A DNA stretch of 43,450 nt from an uncultured Lachnospiraceae bacterium (GCA_904395885.1 CAJFOF010000066.1:1-43450), one strand, 5' to 3'; numbered from the stretch's first letter, positions 30,410-42,314 are shown. Numbers and translations are program-made. Notes: a model not told the origin generated them from the letters alone.

Positions 30410-32288
30410 ACTGGATGGTGATGAAGACTTCTTTTCCTTCCATGGTTACCAGACAGCGATACAGTTCGTGTTTCCAGGTTCCTTTCAACCGTGCGTCTTC
30501 AATGGGGATTTTTTTAATGGTGATATCAGAAACGCCGTTGATCCGGCAAGTCCCCAGATTTCCCACGGTAATCAAAGCCTCTGTCCCATTTAAGGATGCG
30601 ATGCAGGGTGGCTCATAGGTCATAAGAGACAGCACGACGGGGCAAATGCTTCCATCGTAGAGATCATGGACGGTAATTCGGCTGTCAGGTTCCTTATAAA
30701 GAGAAGCCGTTCTCTGATAGGTGTGGATCCTGGAATCGCCATAAGCGGGGGCGATGTCCATAGAGATGCTGCACAGGCTGTCGTCAAAATGGGCAGAGGT
30801 CCCTGTGGCTCTAAACTGCGGCCCGGCTTTCTGGATAACCCCGCCGACATTTTCAGGAATAGCGTCGCTGGCAGTGATACCGGACTCATCGCCGAAGGAT
30901 GGAAGATTGTGGAAACGGGACTGCATGGTCCAAATTTCATATCGCCTGGATGAAAAGGTTTTTTGAGTATAGGTTTCTACGCCTACATCTATAAAAAATG
31001 GAAGGCCGCCCTTATAGACCGTAAAACTTCCGGTATCATTGTGGTTATGGCTGTCATTGTTGCCGCCGGCTTTTACTGCTAAAAACAGACTGCTGTCACG
31101 AGCGATGAACAGACCGGTGCTGGGGAAATACAGATCTTCATAAGAGACGGGAAGGGAAATGTCCCAGTCCATCATTTCCTGATGTGCAAATACAGTCTGC
31201 AGGCGGTAAAAAAGATTGTGCTCCTCCATAAGAAGGGGATTTTCGCTGCGGCGGTAGTCCTTTGCAGCAAAGGTCATAAGGGATGGCTGGCCGGTCCGTT
31301 TGCCGAAGAGGAATTCCCTGGCATTGCATCTTCCTGCGATAGGGGCACAATCGGCAAAATTCACGTAATACTGGTCGTGGATATGGACGCGCTGGATGTA
31401 CAATGCAATGTTGCGGATCTTTTCTTGCTCAAAAAGCGGAGAAAAGAAGCCGCCGGTCAATCCGTTCAGCACTTCCATGGCGTTAAAGAGGGTCAGTCCG
31501 GCATGATGGTAATACTGTGCTCCCTCGTCACAGCAGCCATCATTTCCATATCCATCGAGAAAATAGTCAAGACTCTGACAGGCCTTCTGAAAAATAGCCG
31601 TCATGCGGGCGCCGCTGTCGGCAGGAGCATCGGGATTCAGGAACGCAGCGGCCAGAAGGACGTTCTGCGTGCACCAGGATGTCCAGTTGTTCAGAGGACT
31701 TTTGCCATCTCCCATCCACCAGAAATGTTCTTTTAAATACGGTGTAAAAATCCGAAGATCGACATTTTGCCAGATTGCGGTGCGAATAGCTGGGCTGAAA
31801 TCATCCAGGACATCCCGCAGAAGGTAAAAAACAGTGGAAAGGATTGCACCGGTCTCGGCAGAAAACAGATCGACGACAGGTCGGGAAATGTCCGGAAGAG
31901 AAAACTGAGGCGTATCCCGTATGTAGGAATTATGGGCGGGAAGCTGCCATCCAGTTTCGCCGCAGATAGAAAAAATGCCGTTTACAATGTCATCCAGGAA
32001 GCGGCCCTTATATTCGGCGCACTCGGCGAGCACAAGGTGATTTAGAGCAATCCTTTTGGAAAACAGGCGTTTCTCGTAACGCTCCCGGTTGCCAGTCCTG
32101 GTAAAATCCATATAATCAGTGGCTGAAAGTTCCGGATATGAGAAGTGAAGAAACGATTCGCCATTCTGTATCAGAGCTTTTGTCAAAGACTCAGGAAGGG
32201 ATTCCCAGGCCTGACGGTTTTTTGCCGCAGGGTAGGGGCAGTAAGGGTGGAATGGGGCCTGGTAAGTTTGGGAAAATTCTGTAAACAT
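30408..32288 (-). CDS. Heparinase II/III-family protein (polysaccharide lyase-like)
   Basis: The 626-aa protein has an N-terminal helical toroid (about 1-350) and a C-terminal beta-sandwich of the heparinase II/III type. The conserved core is GGNNDSHNHNDTGSFTVYKGG followed by FFIDVGVETYT and FHNLPSFG, which hold the likely catalytic His and Tyr residues. Relatives cleave heparin-like or uronate-containing polysaccharides by beta-elimination, or act on oligosaccharides. There is no signal peptide, so it should work inside the cell on imported fragments. It is divergent from the small gene at 32687. The substrate is unknown. Confidence 0.8.
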   Translation of the reverse strand: MFTEFSQTYQAPFHPYCPYPAAKNRQAWESLPESLTKALIQNGESFLHFSYPELSATDYMDFTRTGNRERYEKRLFSKRIALNHLVLAECAEYKGRFLDDIVNGIFSICGETGWQLPAHNSYIRDTPQFSLPDISRPVVDLFSAETGAILSTVFYLLRDVLDDFSPAIRTAIWQNVDLRIFTPYLKEHFWWMGDGKSPLNNWTSWCTQNVLLAAAFLNPDAPADSGARMTAIFQKACQSLDYFLDGYGNDGCCDEGAQYYHHAGLTLFNAMEVLNGLTGGFFSPLFEQEKIRNIALYIQRVHIHDQYYVNFADCAPIAGRCNAREFLFGKRTGQPSLMTFAAKDYRRSENPLLMEEHNLFYRLQTVFAHQEMMDWDISLPVSYEDLYFPSTGLFIARDSSLFLAVKAGGNNDSHNHNDTGSFTVYKGGLPFFIDVGVETYTQKTFSSRRYEIWTMQSRFHNLPSFGDESGITASDAIPENVGGVIQKAGPQFRATGTSAHFDDSLCSISMDIAPAYGDSRIHTYQRTASLYKEPDSRITVHDLYDGSICPVVLSLMTYEPPCIASLNGTEALITVGNLGTCRINGVSDITIKKIPIEDARLKGTWKHELYRCLVTMEGKEVFITIQ

Positions 32289-32686
32289 TTGATAAGTGAC
32301 CTCCTGGTAATGGTAAAATTATATTATGATGTCTGTATGATAAGGCCAATTTTCTCAGAAAGCCCAGGATATAGAGCAGGTTTTTCAAGCCTTTTCAGGG
32401 GAAATTTATTCGCTGCTATTATACCAACATTGGAATAAAAAAGAAATATAAAATCTTACAATTTTCAGTTAGCGAAATGGACGTGTGGCGAGCAACGGAA
32501 GCTCTGACACGGCTGAACAGAGACTGGGAAGTTTATTGGTGATGAAAATATGACAATAAATAAGAAAATCGTATCTTTTCACCTTCCCGTATTTCGTGTA
32601 CAATAGAAGCAAAGCGCGGCAGTCCAGCTATGTGTTTCTGCATGGCTGGACTATTGCAGCAAATCAGATTCAGGAGGAAAGTTTAT
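32289..32686. other. Intergenic region between divergent genes
   Basis: The region holds the upstream sequences of the heparinase-like gene and the gene at 32687. A TACAAT -10 with TTTCAC about 16 bases before it (near 32579-32606) is a weak promoter for the plus-strand gene. AGGAGG at 32672-32677 is its ribosome binding site. I see no RNA gene, terminator or repeat in the rest. Confidence 0.35.
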
Positions 32687-33487
32687 ATGACAGCGGCACT
32701 TTCTGTAAAAGATCGTGAAGGAAATATGAAGGCCAGGGCCGAAGCCCAGTCTAACGGAGAGACTGTTTTGGCCTGGGAAGGTGAATATGAGCCAGGGGAC
32801 CAGATTATCTGCACATTTCCGGAGAAGGAAAAGTTTTACGTCGTCAGGATCGATGACACGATGGATGAGGCCCTGGTTTTTGTAACCAAAGAGGAGGTTG
32901 TGTTTGATATTCCTTTTGAGGAGAAGAAGACATCTTACAATCCGAAGGCATTTACCGGGGAACGTCACTACCTGACCCTGAGACCGGCCAAAACGTTTGA
33001 GATCTCTGCTTACAGAAACCTTGCAAAAAATGTTATGGACCAGCACGGTGATCCTGGCTGCTATCCCCATGCGTCTGCCAACGTGGAAACCAGAGGAGAG
33101 GCGGTCTTTGCAGCGAGAAACGCTATTGATGGGGTTGTGGCGAATCTGTCCCATGGAAATTGGCCCTATGAATCCTGGGGAATCAACCGTCAGGATGATG
33201 CAGAGATGACACTGGAATTTGGCCGTCCGGTAGATTTTGATACTATTGTCCTTTATACCCGCGCTGATTTTCCTCATGACAACTGGTGGGTGGAAGCTAC
33301 ACTGACATTTTCTGACGGCACTACAGAGATTGTGAAGATGGAAAAGAGCATTGAAAGTCATAGCTTTGCCATTGGCAGGAAAGGTATCACCTGGATCAAA
33401 TTAGGGAACCTGATCAAGGCAGATGATCCGTCGCCTTTCCCGGCTTTGACTCAGATTGAGGTGTACGGAACCGAGTCTGCTTCCTGA
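32687..33487 (+). CDS. Unnamed protein with a discoidin-like (F5/8 type C) C-terminal domain, 266 aa
   Basis: I know no named family for the whole protein. The C-terminal half (about 120-260) resembles a discoidin or carbohydrate-binding beta-sandwich: ARNAIDGVVANLSHGNWPYESWGINRQDDAEMTLEFGRPVDFDTIVLYTRADFPHDNWW, then TLTFSDGTTE and TQIEVYG. The N-terminal half is a beta-rich part (AWEGEYEPGDQIICTFPE). There is no signal peptide, so it is probably cytoplasmic, which is unusual for a sugar-binding fold. AGGAGG lies 9 bases before ATG 32687. It is next to the heparinase-like gene, so a role with the same sugar is possible. Confidence 0.68.
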   Translation: MTAALSVKDREGNMKARAEAQSNGETVLAWEGEYEPGDQIICTFPEKEKFYVVRIDDTMDEALVFVTKEEVVFDIPFEEKKTSYNPKAFTGERHYLTLRPAKTFEISAYRNLAKNVMDQHGDPGCYPHASANVETRGEAVFAARNAIDGVVANLSHGNWPYESWGINRQDDAEMTLEFGRPVDFDTIVLYTRADFPHDNWWVEATLTFSDGTTEIVKMEKSIESHSFAIGRKGITWIKLGNLIKADDPSPFPALTQIEVYGTESAS

Positions 33488-33550
33488 ACACAGATTGGGA
33501 GTTATAGGCGGCATCTGATCGCCGTTTGATTGAAACAATAATGAAAATTG

Positions 33551-33594
33551 GAACCGAAAAGAGTCTGCAAAGCGGATTCTTTTCGGTTCTTTTT
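33551..33594 (+). terminator. Rho-independent terminator
   Basis: A long stem, GAACCGAAAAGAGTCTGC with GCGGATTCTTTTCGGTTC (one G-T pair), has an AAA loop and is followed by TTTTT. It ends the gene at 32687. Confidence 0.9.
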
Positions 33595-33613
33595 GGTATT
33601 GAGAGATTTCCTA

Positions 33614-33641
33614 TTTTCAAATGAATAAGAAGTGTTATAAT
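33614..33641 (+). promoter_or_regulatory. Predicted promoter of trkAH
   Basis: TTTTCA (33614-33619), a 16-base spacer and an extended -10 TGTTATAAT ending at 33641, about 80 bases upstream of the trkA start. Confidence 0.55.
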
Positions 33642-33720
33642 AGCAATATGTAGCAAATCCTCACGAAAAATATACAAAATCAGAATGAATGATTACAGAA
33701 TCTTAACACGGAGGATATTT

Positions 33721-35079
33721 ATGAAGATTATTATTATTGGCTGCGGTAAGGTGGGAAGAACTCTGGCTCAGCAGCTTAGCGAAGAGCAGCATGATATTGT
33801 AATGGTAGATACTCAGCCTCAGAAACTGCAGGAATTTTCAGAAGAGGTGGACGCCATGTATCTGGCAGGAAACGGTGCCAGTATTTCGATTCAGGATGAG
33901 GCGGGGATTCGGACTGCAGATATCCTGATTGCGGTTACCGGATCGGATGAACTGAACTTGCTGTGCTGCCTGATCGCAAAGAAAGTGAGCAAATGCCATA
34001 CTATTGCCAGAGTGAGAAACCCGATCTACAGTCAGGAGATCGGCTTTATCCGGGAGCGTCTGGGGGTTTCCATGAGCCTGAACCCGGAGCTTGCCACCGC
34101 AACAGAAATCGCCAGAATTTTGAGATTCCCCTCCGCCATACAGATCGATACCTTTGCCAAAGGGCGGGTAGAACTGTTGAAATTTAAGCTGAAACCGGAA
34201 TTTCAGATGGACGGTCTGGCTGTATCGGAGCTGGCAGAACGCTTTAAATGCGATATTCTGATCTGCGGTGTGCAGCGGGAAGACGGTGTGGCGATTCCAC
34301 GGGGCGATTTTGTGCTCAGGGACAATGACGTGATCTCCATCGTAGCCGCTCCCAAGAATTCGGCAGCTTTTTTTAAAAAAATTGGTCTGGCGACCCACCA
34401 GGTAAGAAATGCTTTGATTGTGGGAGGGGGCACACTGGGATATTACCTTGCAAAACAGCTCTTGTATATGAAAATAAAGGTGAGGATTGTGGAGAAAGAT
34501 AAAGAGCGGTGCGAGGAACTCAGCGAACTTCTGCCGGAGGCCTCAATTATCAATGGCGACGGTACAGATAAAAAATTACTGATGCAGTCCGGACTGCCGT
34601 CAGCAGAAGCACTGATTACTCTGACGAATATTGATGAAGAAAATATTTTTCTATCCCTCTTTGCAAAAGAACAGTCCTCTGCAAAGCTGGTCACTAAGGT
34701 AAATCGGATCGCTTTTGACAGCATTATTGAAAAACTGGATCTGGGCAGCGTGGTTTATCCCAAGTATATTACAGCGGATTATATCCTCCAGTACGTTCGC
34801 GCCATGCAGAACTCTATCGGAAGTAATGTTGAGACTTTGTACCAGATTTTGGATAATAAAGCGGAAGCCCTGGAGTTCTATATACGGGAAAAGGGGCCGC
34901 TGGTGGATGTGCCATTGATGGATCTTCCTTTAAAAAATGATTTACTGGTGTGCTGCATCAATCACCATGGAAAAATTATTATTCCCAGGGGCCATGACAG
35001 AATACAGGTGGGAGACACGGTGATTATTGTTACTACAAGGAAAGGACTTCAGGATATTAACGATATCCTCAGGAAATAG
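33721..35079 (+). CDS. trkA: Potassium uptake regulator TrkA
   Basis: The 452-aa protein has two repeats, each an RCK-N nucleotide-binding fold followed by an RCK-C part. The first begins MKIIIIGCGKVGRTLAQQLSEEQHDIVMVD (GxGxxG present) and the second near residue 225 with NALIVGGGTLGYYLAKQLL. TrkA forms a ring under TrkH and gates it in response to bound nucleotides. I use ATG 33721, with GGAGG 8 bases before it; the longer frame from 33685 has no site. trkH follows after 9 bases. Confidence 0.94.
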   Translation: MKIIIIGCGKVGRTLAQQLSEEQHDIVMVDTQPQKLQEFSEEVDAMYLAGNGASISIQDEAGIRTADILIAVTGSDELNLLCCLIAKKVSKCHTIARVRNPIYSQEIGFIRERLGVSMSLNPELATATEIARILRFPSAIQIDTFAKGRVELLKFKLKPEFQMDGLAVSELAERFKCDILICGVQREDGVAIPRGDFVLRDNDVISIVAAPKNSAAFFKKIGLATHQVRNALIVGGGTLGYYLAKQLLYMKIKVRIVEKDKERCEELSELLPEASIINGDGTDKKLLMQSGLPSAEALITLTNIDEENIFLSLFAKEQSSAKLVTKVNRIAFDSIIEKLDLGSVVYPKYITADYILQYVRAMQNSIGSNVETLYQILDNKAEALEFYIREKGPLVDVPLMDLPLKNDLLVCCINHHGKIIIPRGHDRIQVGDTVIIVTTRKGLQDINDILRK

Positions 35080-35088
35080 GTACCAGAT

Positions 35089-36528
35089 ATGAATTACGGT
35101 GTTATCAGGTTTGTTGTGGGATGGACCCTGATGCTGGAGGGGGCGCTGATGGTTCCTTCCGCGGCGGTAGCGGTGATCTACGGGGAAGATGTTTTTTGGG
35201 ATTTTGCGGCGGCGATTGCTCTCTGCATTATTTGCGGCTTGCTTGCGAAAATAAAGAGGCCGGCGAAGAGAGAGTTTTTTGCCAGGGAGGGTTGTGTATC
35301 GGTGGCTCTTAGTTGGGTGGCTCTGAGCGTGATGGGGAGTCTTCCGTTTCTGTTCAGCGGAGCAATTTCTGATCCCATAGATGCACTATTTGAAACTGTA
35401 TCTGGTTTTACGACCACAGGGGCCAGCATTTTGCCGGAAGTGGAATCGCTTCCCAGAAGTATTCTTTTTTGGCGCAGCTTTACCCATTGGATTGGAGGAA
35501 TGGGCGTTCTGGTGTTTTTGCTGATCCTCCTGCCGATGACGGGCGGCTTTTCGATGAATATCATGAAGGCAGAAAGTCCGGGACCCTCTGTTAGCAGGCT
35601 GGTACCTAAAGTCCGGACGACGGCCAAAATACTGTATTCTATTTATATAGGAATGACAATTATCCAGGTGGTTCTTCTGGTGCTGGGAAAGATGTCACTT
35701 TTTGATGCGCTGACCCTGACGTTCGGAACAGCCGGAACGGGGGGCTTTGGAATAAGAAATGACAGTGTTGGTAGCTTTTCTTCCTATCACCAGATCGTCA
35801 CTACTATTTTCATGATCCTGTTCGGAATCAATTTTAACGCGTATTATTTTATTTTGCTGGGAAAAGCCAAAGCGGCTTTTAAAATAGAAGAAGTGAGGGG
35901 CTATCTGGCAATTATTGGGGTGGCGACTCTGGCTATCGCTGTAAATATCTACCATATGTACGGAAGCCTGGCAGAGACGCTTCGCCATGCGGCTTTCCAG
36001 GTGGCTTCCATTATTACAACGACAGGCTATACCACCACAGATTTTAACCAGTGGCCGGAAGTTTCACGGACCATACTGGTGATTTTGATGTTTATCGGGG
36101 CGTGCGCCGGCAGTACAGGAGGAGGAATTAAGGTATCTCGGATTCTCATTTTGCTAAAGACTGTGAAGAAGGAGATTGGTCAGTACCTTCATCCCAAAAA
36201 TGTGAAAAAGATCAAAATGGATGGAAAAAGCATTGAGCATGAGGTAGTGCGATCTACCAATGTGTTTATGATGACGTACTTCTTGATTTTTACAGGATCA
36301 GTTCTATTATTGGCCCTGGATGGGCTGGACCTGATTACAAATTTTACCGCGGTAGCTACTACCCTCAACAATGTGGGCCCCGGACTGGAACTGGTCGGCC
36401 CAATGTCTAACTTTTCTGTCTATTCCGGGCTTTCCAAATTTGTTATGGTTTTTGATATGCTGGCTGGCAGGCTGGAGCTTTTCCCGCTGCTGCTTTTGTT
36501 CTGCCCAGAAACTTGGAAAAAATTTTGA
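35089..36528 (+). CDS. trkH: Potassium channel-like transporter TrkH
   Basis: The 479-aa protein is an integral membrane protein with about ten hydrophobic segments. The four pore loops can be recognised: ETVSGFTTTGAS, GTAGTGGFGIRNDSVG, ASIITTTGYTTTDFN and ATTLNNVGPGLELVG. Each contains a selectivity-filter-type glycine. It conducts K+ inward, with TrkA as its cytoplasmic gating ring. The length is normal. It is the second gene of the trkAH operon and ends at a hairpin. Confidence 0.94.
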   Translation: MNYGVIRFVVGWTLMLEGALMVPSAAVAVIYGEDVFWDFAAAIALCIICGLLAKIKRPAKREFFAREGCVSVALSWVALSVMGSLPFLFSGAISDPIDALFETVSGFTTTGASILPEVESLPRSILFWRSFTHWIGGMGVLVFLLILLPMTGGFSMNIMKAESPGPSVSRLVPKVRTTAKILYSIYIGMTIIQVVLLVLGKMSLFDALTLTFGTAGTGGFGIRNDSVGSFSSYHQIVTTIFMILFGINFNAYYFILLGKAKAAFKIEEVRGYLAIIGVATLAIAVNIYHMYGSLAETLRHAAFQVASIITTTGYTTTDFNQWPEVSRTILVILMFIGACAGSTGGGIKVSRILILLKTVKKEIGQYLHPKNVKKIKMDGKSIEHEVVRSTNVFMMTYFLIFTGSVLLLALDGLDLITNFTAVATTLNNVGPGLELVGPMSNFSVYSGLSKFVMVFDMLAGRLELFPLLLLFCPETWKKF

Positions 36529-36536
36529 CAGTAAAC

Positions 36537-36583
36537 AAGCCAGAGACGATGGCAGATTCTGTGCTTTTCGTCTCTGGCTTTCC
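36537..36583. terminator. Hairpin terminator after trkH
   Basis: AAGCCAGAGACGA (36537-36549) pairs with TCGTCTCTGGCTT (36568-36580), with a loop of about 18 bases. Only a short T run follows on the plus strand, so it may be moderately efficient. It also lies just after the end of the minus-strand gene at 36615. Confidence 0.6.
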
Positions 36584-36614
36584 TGTTGGTGTCTGCATCA
36601 GCAGACCAATCTGT

Positions 36615-37169
36615 TTACTCGGTAATCTCTTCTACTGTGGTAGTTTCTTTGGGATCTTCGTGGAGGGCCTTGTCGATTTTGTCAGAAATTGCGTCAGCGG
36701 CATCGGCGATCTCGCTGGCGGCCTCCTCTGCCATCTGTTCTACAGTTTCCTGTTTATCCTTATAGGAATCAAGGGTATCTTTTACTGTGGCGCTGGCCAG
36801 ATGAGCGGTATCTTTTGCAGCGGATGCAGCTTCATAGGCAGTATCCTTTAAAACTGCTGCAGTATCTTTGAGAACGTCTTTAGCGGCGCTGGCGGCTGCG
36901 CCAACGGATTCTTTCACGTCTTTTGCTGCGGCTTTGAATTCGTCCTTGCTGGAAGACAGGGAAACGTAGTTACGGTGAGACGGATTGTTCAGATCTTCAA
37001 GAGGATCTTCCTCATCACCATCATCCAGTTCTTCATCTTCAAAAGCATGAAAATCTTTTTCCAGCTCTTTGTTGAATGCCTTATACCGGACAAAGTAAGC
37101 GATAGCGGCCGCTGCAGCGCCGGCTCCGGCTAAAAAAGCCAGCACCTTCCCCATGTTGTTTTTGGACAT
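36615..37169 (-). CDS. Membrane-anchored protein with LEA-like amphipathic repeats, 184 aa
   Basis: The protein starts with one hydrophobic segment (residues 7-25, VLAFLAGAGAAAAAIAYFV) and a basic flank. An acidic stretch (FEDEELDDGDEEDPLED) and a long helical tail (about 75-170) follow. The tail repeats Ala- and Lys-rich units with spacing near 11, such as AAKDVLKDTAAVLKDTAYEA and SAAKDTAHLASATVKDTLDS, resembling LEA or other membrane-surface amphipathic helices. GGAGC-type spacing before the start is reasonable. The function is unknown; stress protection or envelope association are guesses. It is convergent with trkH. Confidence 0.72.
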   Translation of the reverse strand: MSKNNMGKVLAFLAGAGAAAAAIAYFVRYKAFNKELEKDFHAFEDEELDDGDEEDPLEDLNNPSHRNYVSLSSSKDEFKAAAKDVKESVGAAASAAKDVLKDTAAVLKDTAYEAASAAKDTAHLASATVKDTLDSYKDKQETVEQMAEEAASEIADAADAISDKIDKALHEDPKETTTVEEITE

Positions 37170-37396
37170 ATCACACAGCTCCTTTCAGTTTTTAAAGATT
37201 TCAGCTATTAGGATTATTGTAATACGGATTGAAAAAAAAGAAAAGGTATAATTGTGGAAATTTTATGATAAATTAATATGGCGGAAACAGTGTGGCGATA
37301 CCATCAGGGAAAAATGGAAACGGGTCTGATATCTGGAATCACTTTATGGGTACGCCGTCTGAATTTTTGCCCGGAATTGTAAAAAAAAAATAAAAA

Positions 37397-37423
37397 TTAG
37401 CACTCAACACTTGACAGTGCTAG
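37397..37423 (+). promoter_or_regulatory. CIRCE operator (HrcA site) of groES-groEL
   Basis: TTAGCACTC, 9 bases, then CAGTGCTAG matches the CIRCE consensus TTAGCACTC-N9-GAGTGCTAA at 16 of 18 arm positions. It overlaps the -35 of the groES promoter, so the HrcA repressor would block it. HrcA is not in this window. Confidence 0.93.
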
Positions 37424-37439
37424 TAATGGGTGCTATAAC
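37411..37439 (+). promoter_or_regulatory. Promoter of groES-groEL
   Basis: A consensus TTGACA (37411-37416), a 17-base spacer and TATAAC (37434-37439). The CIRCE element covers the -35. The start of groES is 88 bases downstream. Confidence 0.85.
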
Positions 37440-37526
37440 ATTACTTGTGAACAGATAAGGAAAGAAATTCAATAATTTCCAACAATATATGTAAAAAAGC
37501 AGACTGATGCAAGGAGGATTTTAACT

Positions 37527-37811
37527 ATGAAGTTAGTGCCATTATTTGACAGAGTTGTTTTAAAGCAGTTGGTTGCAGAAGAGACTACCAAATCTGGTAT
37601 TGTTCTTCCGGGACAGGCAAAAGAGAAACCTCAGCAGGCTGAAGTGATTGCAGTAGGGCCTGGCGGAGTAGTAGACGGAAAAGAGATCACCATGCAGGTA
37701 AAGCCGGGTGATAAGGTAATCTATTCCAAGTATTCCGGAACTGACGTAGAAGTTGATGAAGAGAAGTATGTGATTGTAAAGCAGAACGACATTCTGGCAG
37801 TGATCGAGTAA
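37527..37811 (+). CDS. groES: Co-chaperonin GroES
   Basis: The 94-aa protein is a normal GroES. It starts MKLVPLFDRVVLKQL, has the mobile-loop region ETTKSGIVLPGQAKEKPQ and ends with the YVIVKQNDILAVIE strand. It caps the GroEL cavity and so allows folding of bound proteins. AAGGAGG lies before the start. It is the first gene of the CIRCE-controlled groES-groEL operon and is followed by groEL after 61 bases. Confidence 0.97.
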   Translation: MKLVPLFDRVVLKQLVAEETTKSGIVLPGQAKEKPQQAEVIAVGPGGVVDGKEITMQVKPGDKVIYSKYSGTDVEVDEEKYVIVKQNDILAVIE

Positions 37812-37869
37812 ATTTAGAATCGGGGCAAGAGTCCTCGCTGAAAAAAAGATGATTATTGGAGGTTGATGA

Positions 37870-39495
<1,626 letters not shown>

Positions 39496-39575
39496 TTGAT
39501 TATGGTGGTGCCGCCGCCATGAGGCGGCACATCTGTTTACTGTGAAGGAACAGGACGGACAATGCCTATAGAAGG

Positions 39576-39613
39576 AAAGGCTTCCCGCATCTTAGATGGG
39601 GGGAGCCTTTTTG
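39576..39613 (+). terminator. Terminator after groEL
   Basis: AAAGGCTTCCC (39576-39586) pairs with GGGAGCCTTT (39601-39610), with an inner CATC/GATG stem, and TTTTTG follows. A further GTGCCGCC/GGCGGCAC hairpin without a T run lies near 39508-39531, closer to the groEL stop. Confidence 0.85.
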
Positions 39614-39643
39614 TTTAACAGAATAATAGTATCATGTTAAACA
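39612..39643 (+). promoter_or_regulatory. Inverted repeat before the DUF6106-like gene
   Basis: Perfect 9-bp arms TGTTTAACA and TGTTAAACA are separated by 14 bases. The left arm overlaps the T run of the groEL terminator. The spacing is near one and a half helical turns, which suits a dimeric regulator. Confidence 0.4.
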
Positions 39644-39677
39644 AAATAGAAAATTTATTCTAAAGGAGAAATGAACA

Positions 39678-40175
39678 ATGATACAAGATGCATATGTAGA
39701 ACACTTAGTGAAACGGAAGACGCCGCCCTATGCCATTGCAGTAAAGGTTCTTTTGGGAATCCTGTTTGCGGTTGCTTTGTTTATGGCCCTGACTACTTAT
39801 ATCGGAATCCTGGTTCTGCTGGCAGTCTGCGCGCTCTCCTATTTTGTTCTGCTGAATTTAAATATTGAATTTGAGTATCTTTATATAGACGGCCAGCTCT
39901 CTATTGATAAGATATTGAACCGCAATAAGAGAAAAAAGATGCTGGAATGCGATAAGGACAGCCTTCTGATGTTGGCTCCGCTGGATTCCTATGTGTTAAA
40001 GGACTATGAGGGGACAGGTGTGAAGGTGATTGACTGTTCATCAGGAAGGGCAGATGCCAAGAAATACGCCTTTATTTATCAGTCGGGACAGCAGAGAATG
40101 AAAGTGATTATTGAGCCGAACGACAGATTGCTTCAGTGCATACGCAATACTACGCCGAGAAAGGTAGTGCTGTAA
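39678..40175 (+). CDS. DUF6106-like small membrane protein, 165 aa
   Basis: The protein has a short cytoplasmic start (MIQDAYVEHLVKRKTPPYAI), two adjacent hydrophobic segments (about 22-65, with VLLGILFAVALFMALTTYI and VLLAVCALSYFVLL) and a soluble C-terminal part containing EFEYLYIDGQLSIDKI. I recall this layout from proteins named DUF6106 in Lachnospiraceae; no function is known to me. It starts after AAAGGAG and stands alone between groEL and guaB. Confidence 0.68.
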   Translation: MIQDAYVEHLVKRKTPPYAIAVKVLLGILFAVALFMALTTYIGILVLLAVCALSYFVLLNLNIEFEYLYIDGQLSIDKILNRNKRKKMLECDKDSLLMLAPLDSYVLKDYEGTGVKVIDCSSGRADAKKYAFIYQSGQQRMKVIIEPNDRLLQCIRNTTPRKVVL

Positions 40176-40252
40176 TTTGTTAGCGGAATAAACTATCAAT
40201 AAAATGATAGATTATTATAAGTAAATAGTATGAATATTGCTGGGGCTTTCGT

Positions 40253-40281
40253 TTGACAAAAAAGGGAAAATTTGCTAATAT
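40253..40281 (+). promoter_or_regulatory. Predicted promoter of guaB
   Basis: A consensus TTGACA (40253-40258), a 17-base spacer and TAATAT (40276-40281), 59 bases before the guaB start. Upstream, at 40193-40210, CTATCA and TGATAG form a small inverted repeat. Confidence 0.65.
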
Positions 40282-40318
40282 CTTATACTAATAACCCTCT
40301 GATAAGAGGAGAAAATCT

Positions 40319-41795
<1,477 letters not shown>

Positions 41796-41810
41796 AAAGA
41801 TATGAAATCA

Positions 41811-41842
41811 GGTCAGGCGGAAAGAATCTGCCTGACCCTTTT
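41811..41842 (+). terminator. Terminator after guaB
   Basis: GGTCAGGC (41811-41818) pairs with GCCTGACC (41830-41837) across an 11-base loop, followed by CTTTTT. Confidence 0.85.
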
Positions 41843-41879
41843 TATTCTATATGATTTAGAGAAGCAGAGGGGGAGACAG

Positions 41880-42302
41880 ATGAGGTATCAGAGATTCGGG
41901 ACGGGGATTGTTCTGAGAGTAGACCGGGATGAAGAGATATTAGACTGCCTGACACAGTTGTGCAGAAAAGAAGAGATCCGCCTTGCCAGCGTGACTGGGC
42001 TGGGAGCGGTAAAGAAGGCAGTGTTAGGCGTTTTCGATACGAATGAAAAGGTCTATTATAAGGAAACTTATGAGGGAATCTATGAGATTGCTTCCCTGAC
42101 CGGTAATATTACGAGACAGGATGGTCAGCCATATCTCCACATTCATGCGGTGATTGCCAATGGCCACACCGGTGAGATTCACGGGGGCCATGTGAATGAG
42201 GCTGTGATCGGAGCAACCGGAGAGCTTTTTATTCAGATTTTGGACGGAGAAGTGGGCAGGAAGTTCAGCGAAGAGATCAGGCTGAATTTACTGGATTTTT
42301 GA
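41880..42302 (+). CDS. PPC/DUF296 domain protein, 140 aa
   Basis: The protein is a PPC (DUF296) domain, a small beta-rich fold found alone in bacteria and in plant AT-hook proteins. Typical segments are LRVDRDEEILDCL, ASVTGLGAVKKAVLGVFD, LTGNITRQDGQPYLHIHAVIAN and the HGGHVNEAVIGATGELFI part with its histidines. Its role in bacteria is not settled. GGGGGAGA lies before ATG 41880; an in-frame upstream start would run through the guaB terminator. The next gene follows after 12 bases, so both are probably one operon. Confidence 0.83.
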   Translation: MRYQRFGTGIVLRVDRDEEILDCLTQLCRKEEIRLASVTGLGAVKKAVLGVFDTNEKVYYKETYEGIYEIASLTGNITRQDGQPYLHIHAVIANGHTGEIHGGHVNEAVIGATGELFIQILDGEVGRKFSEEIRLNLLDF

Positions 42303-42314
42303 AGATAGGGGGCT

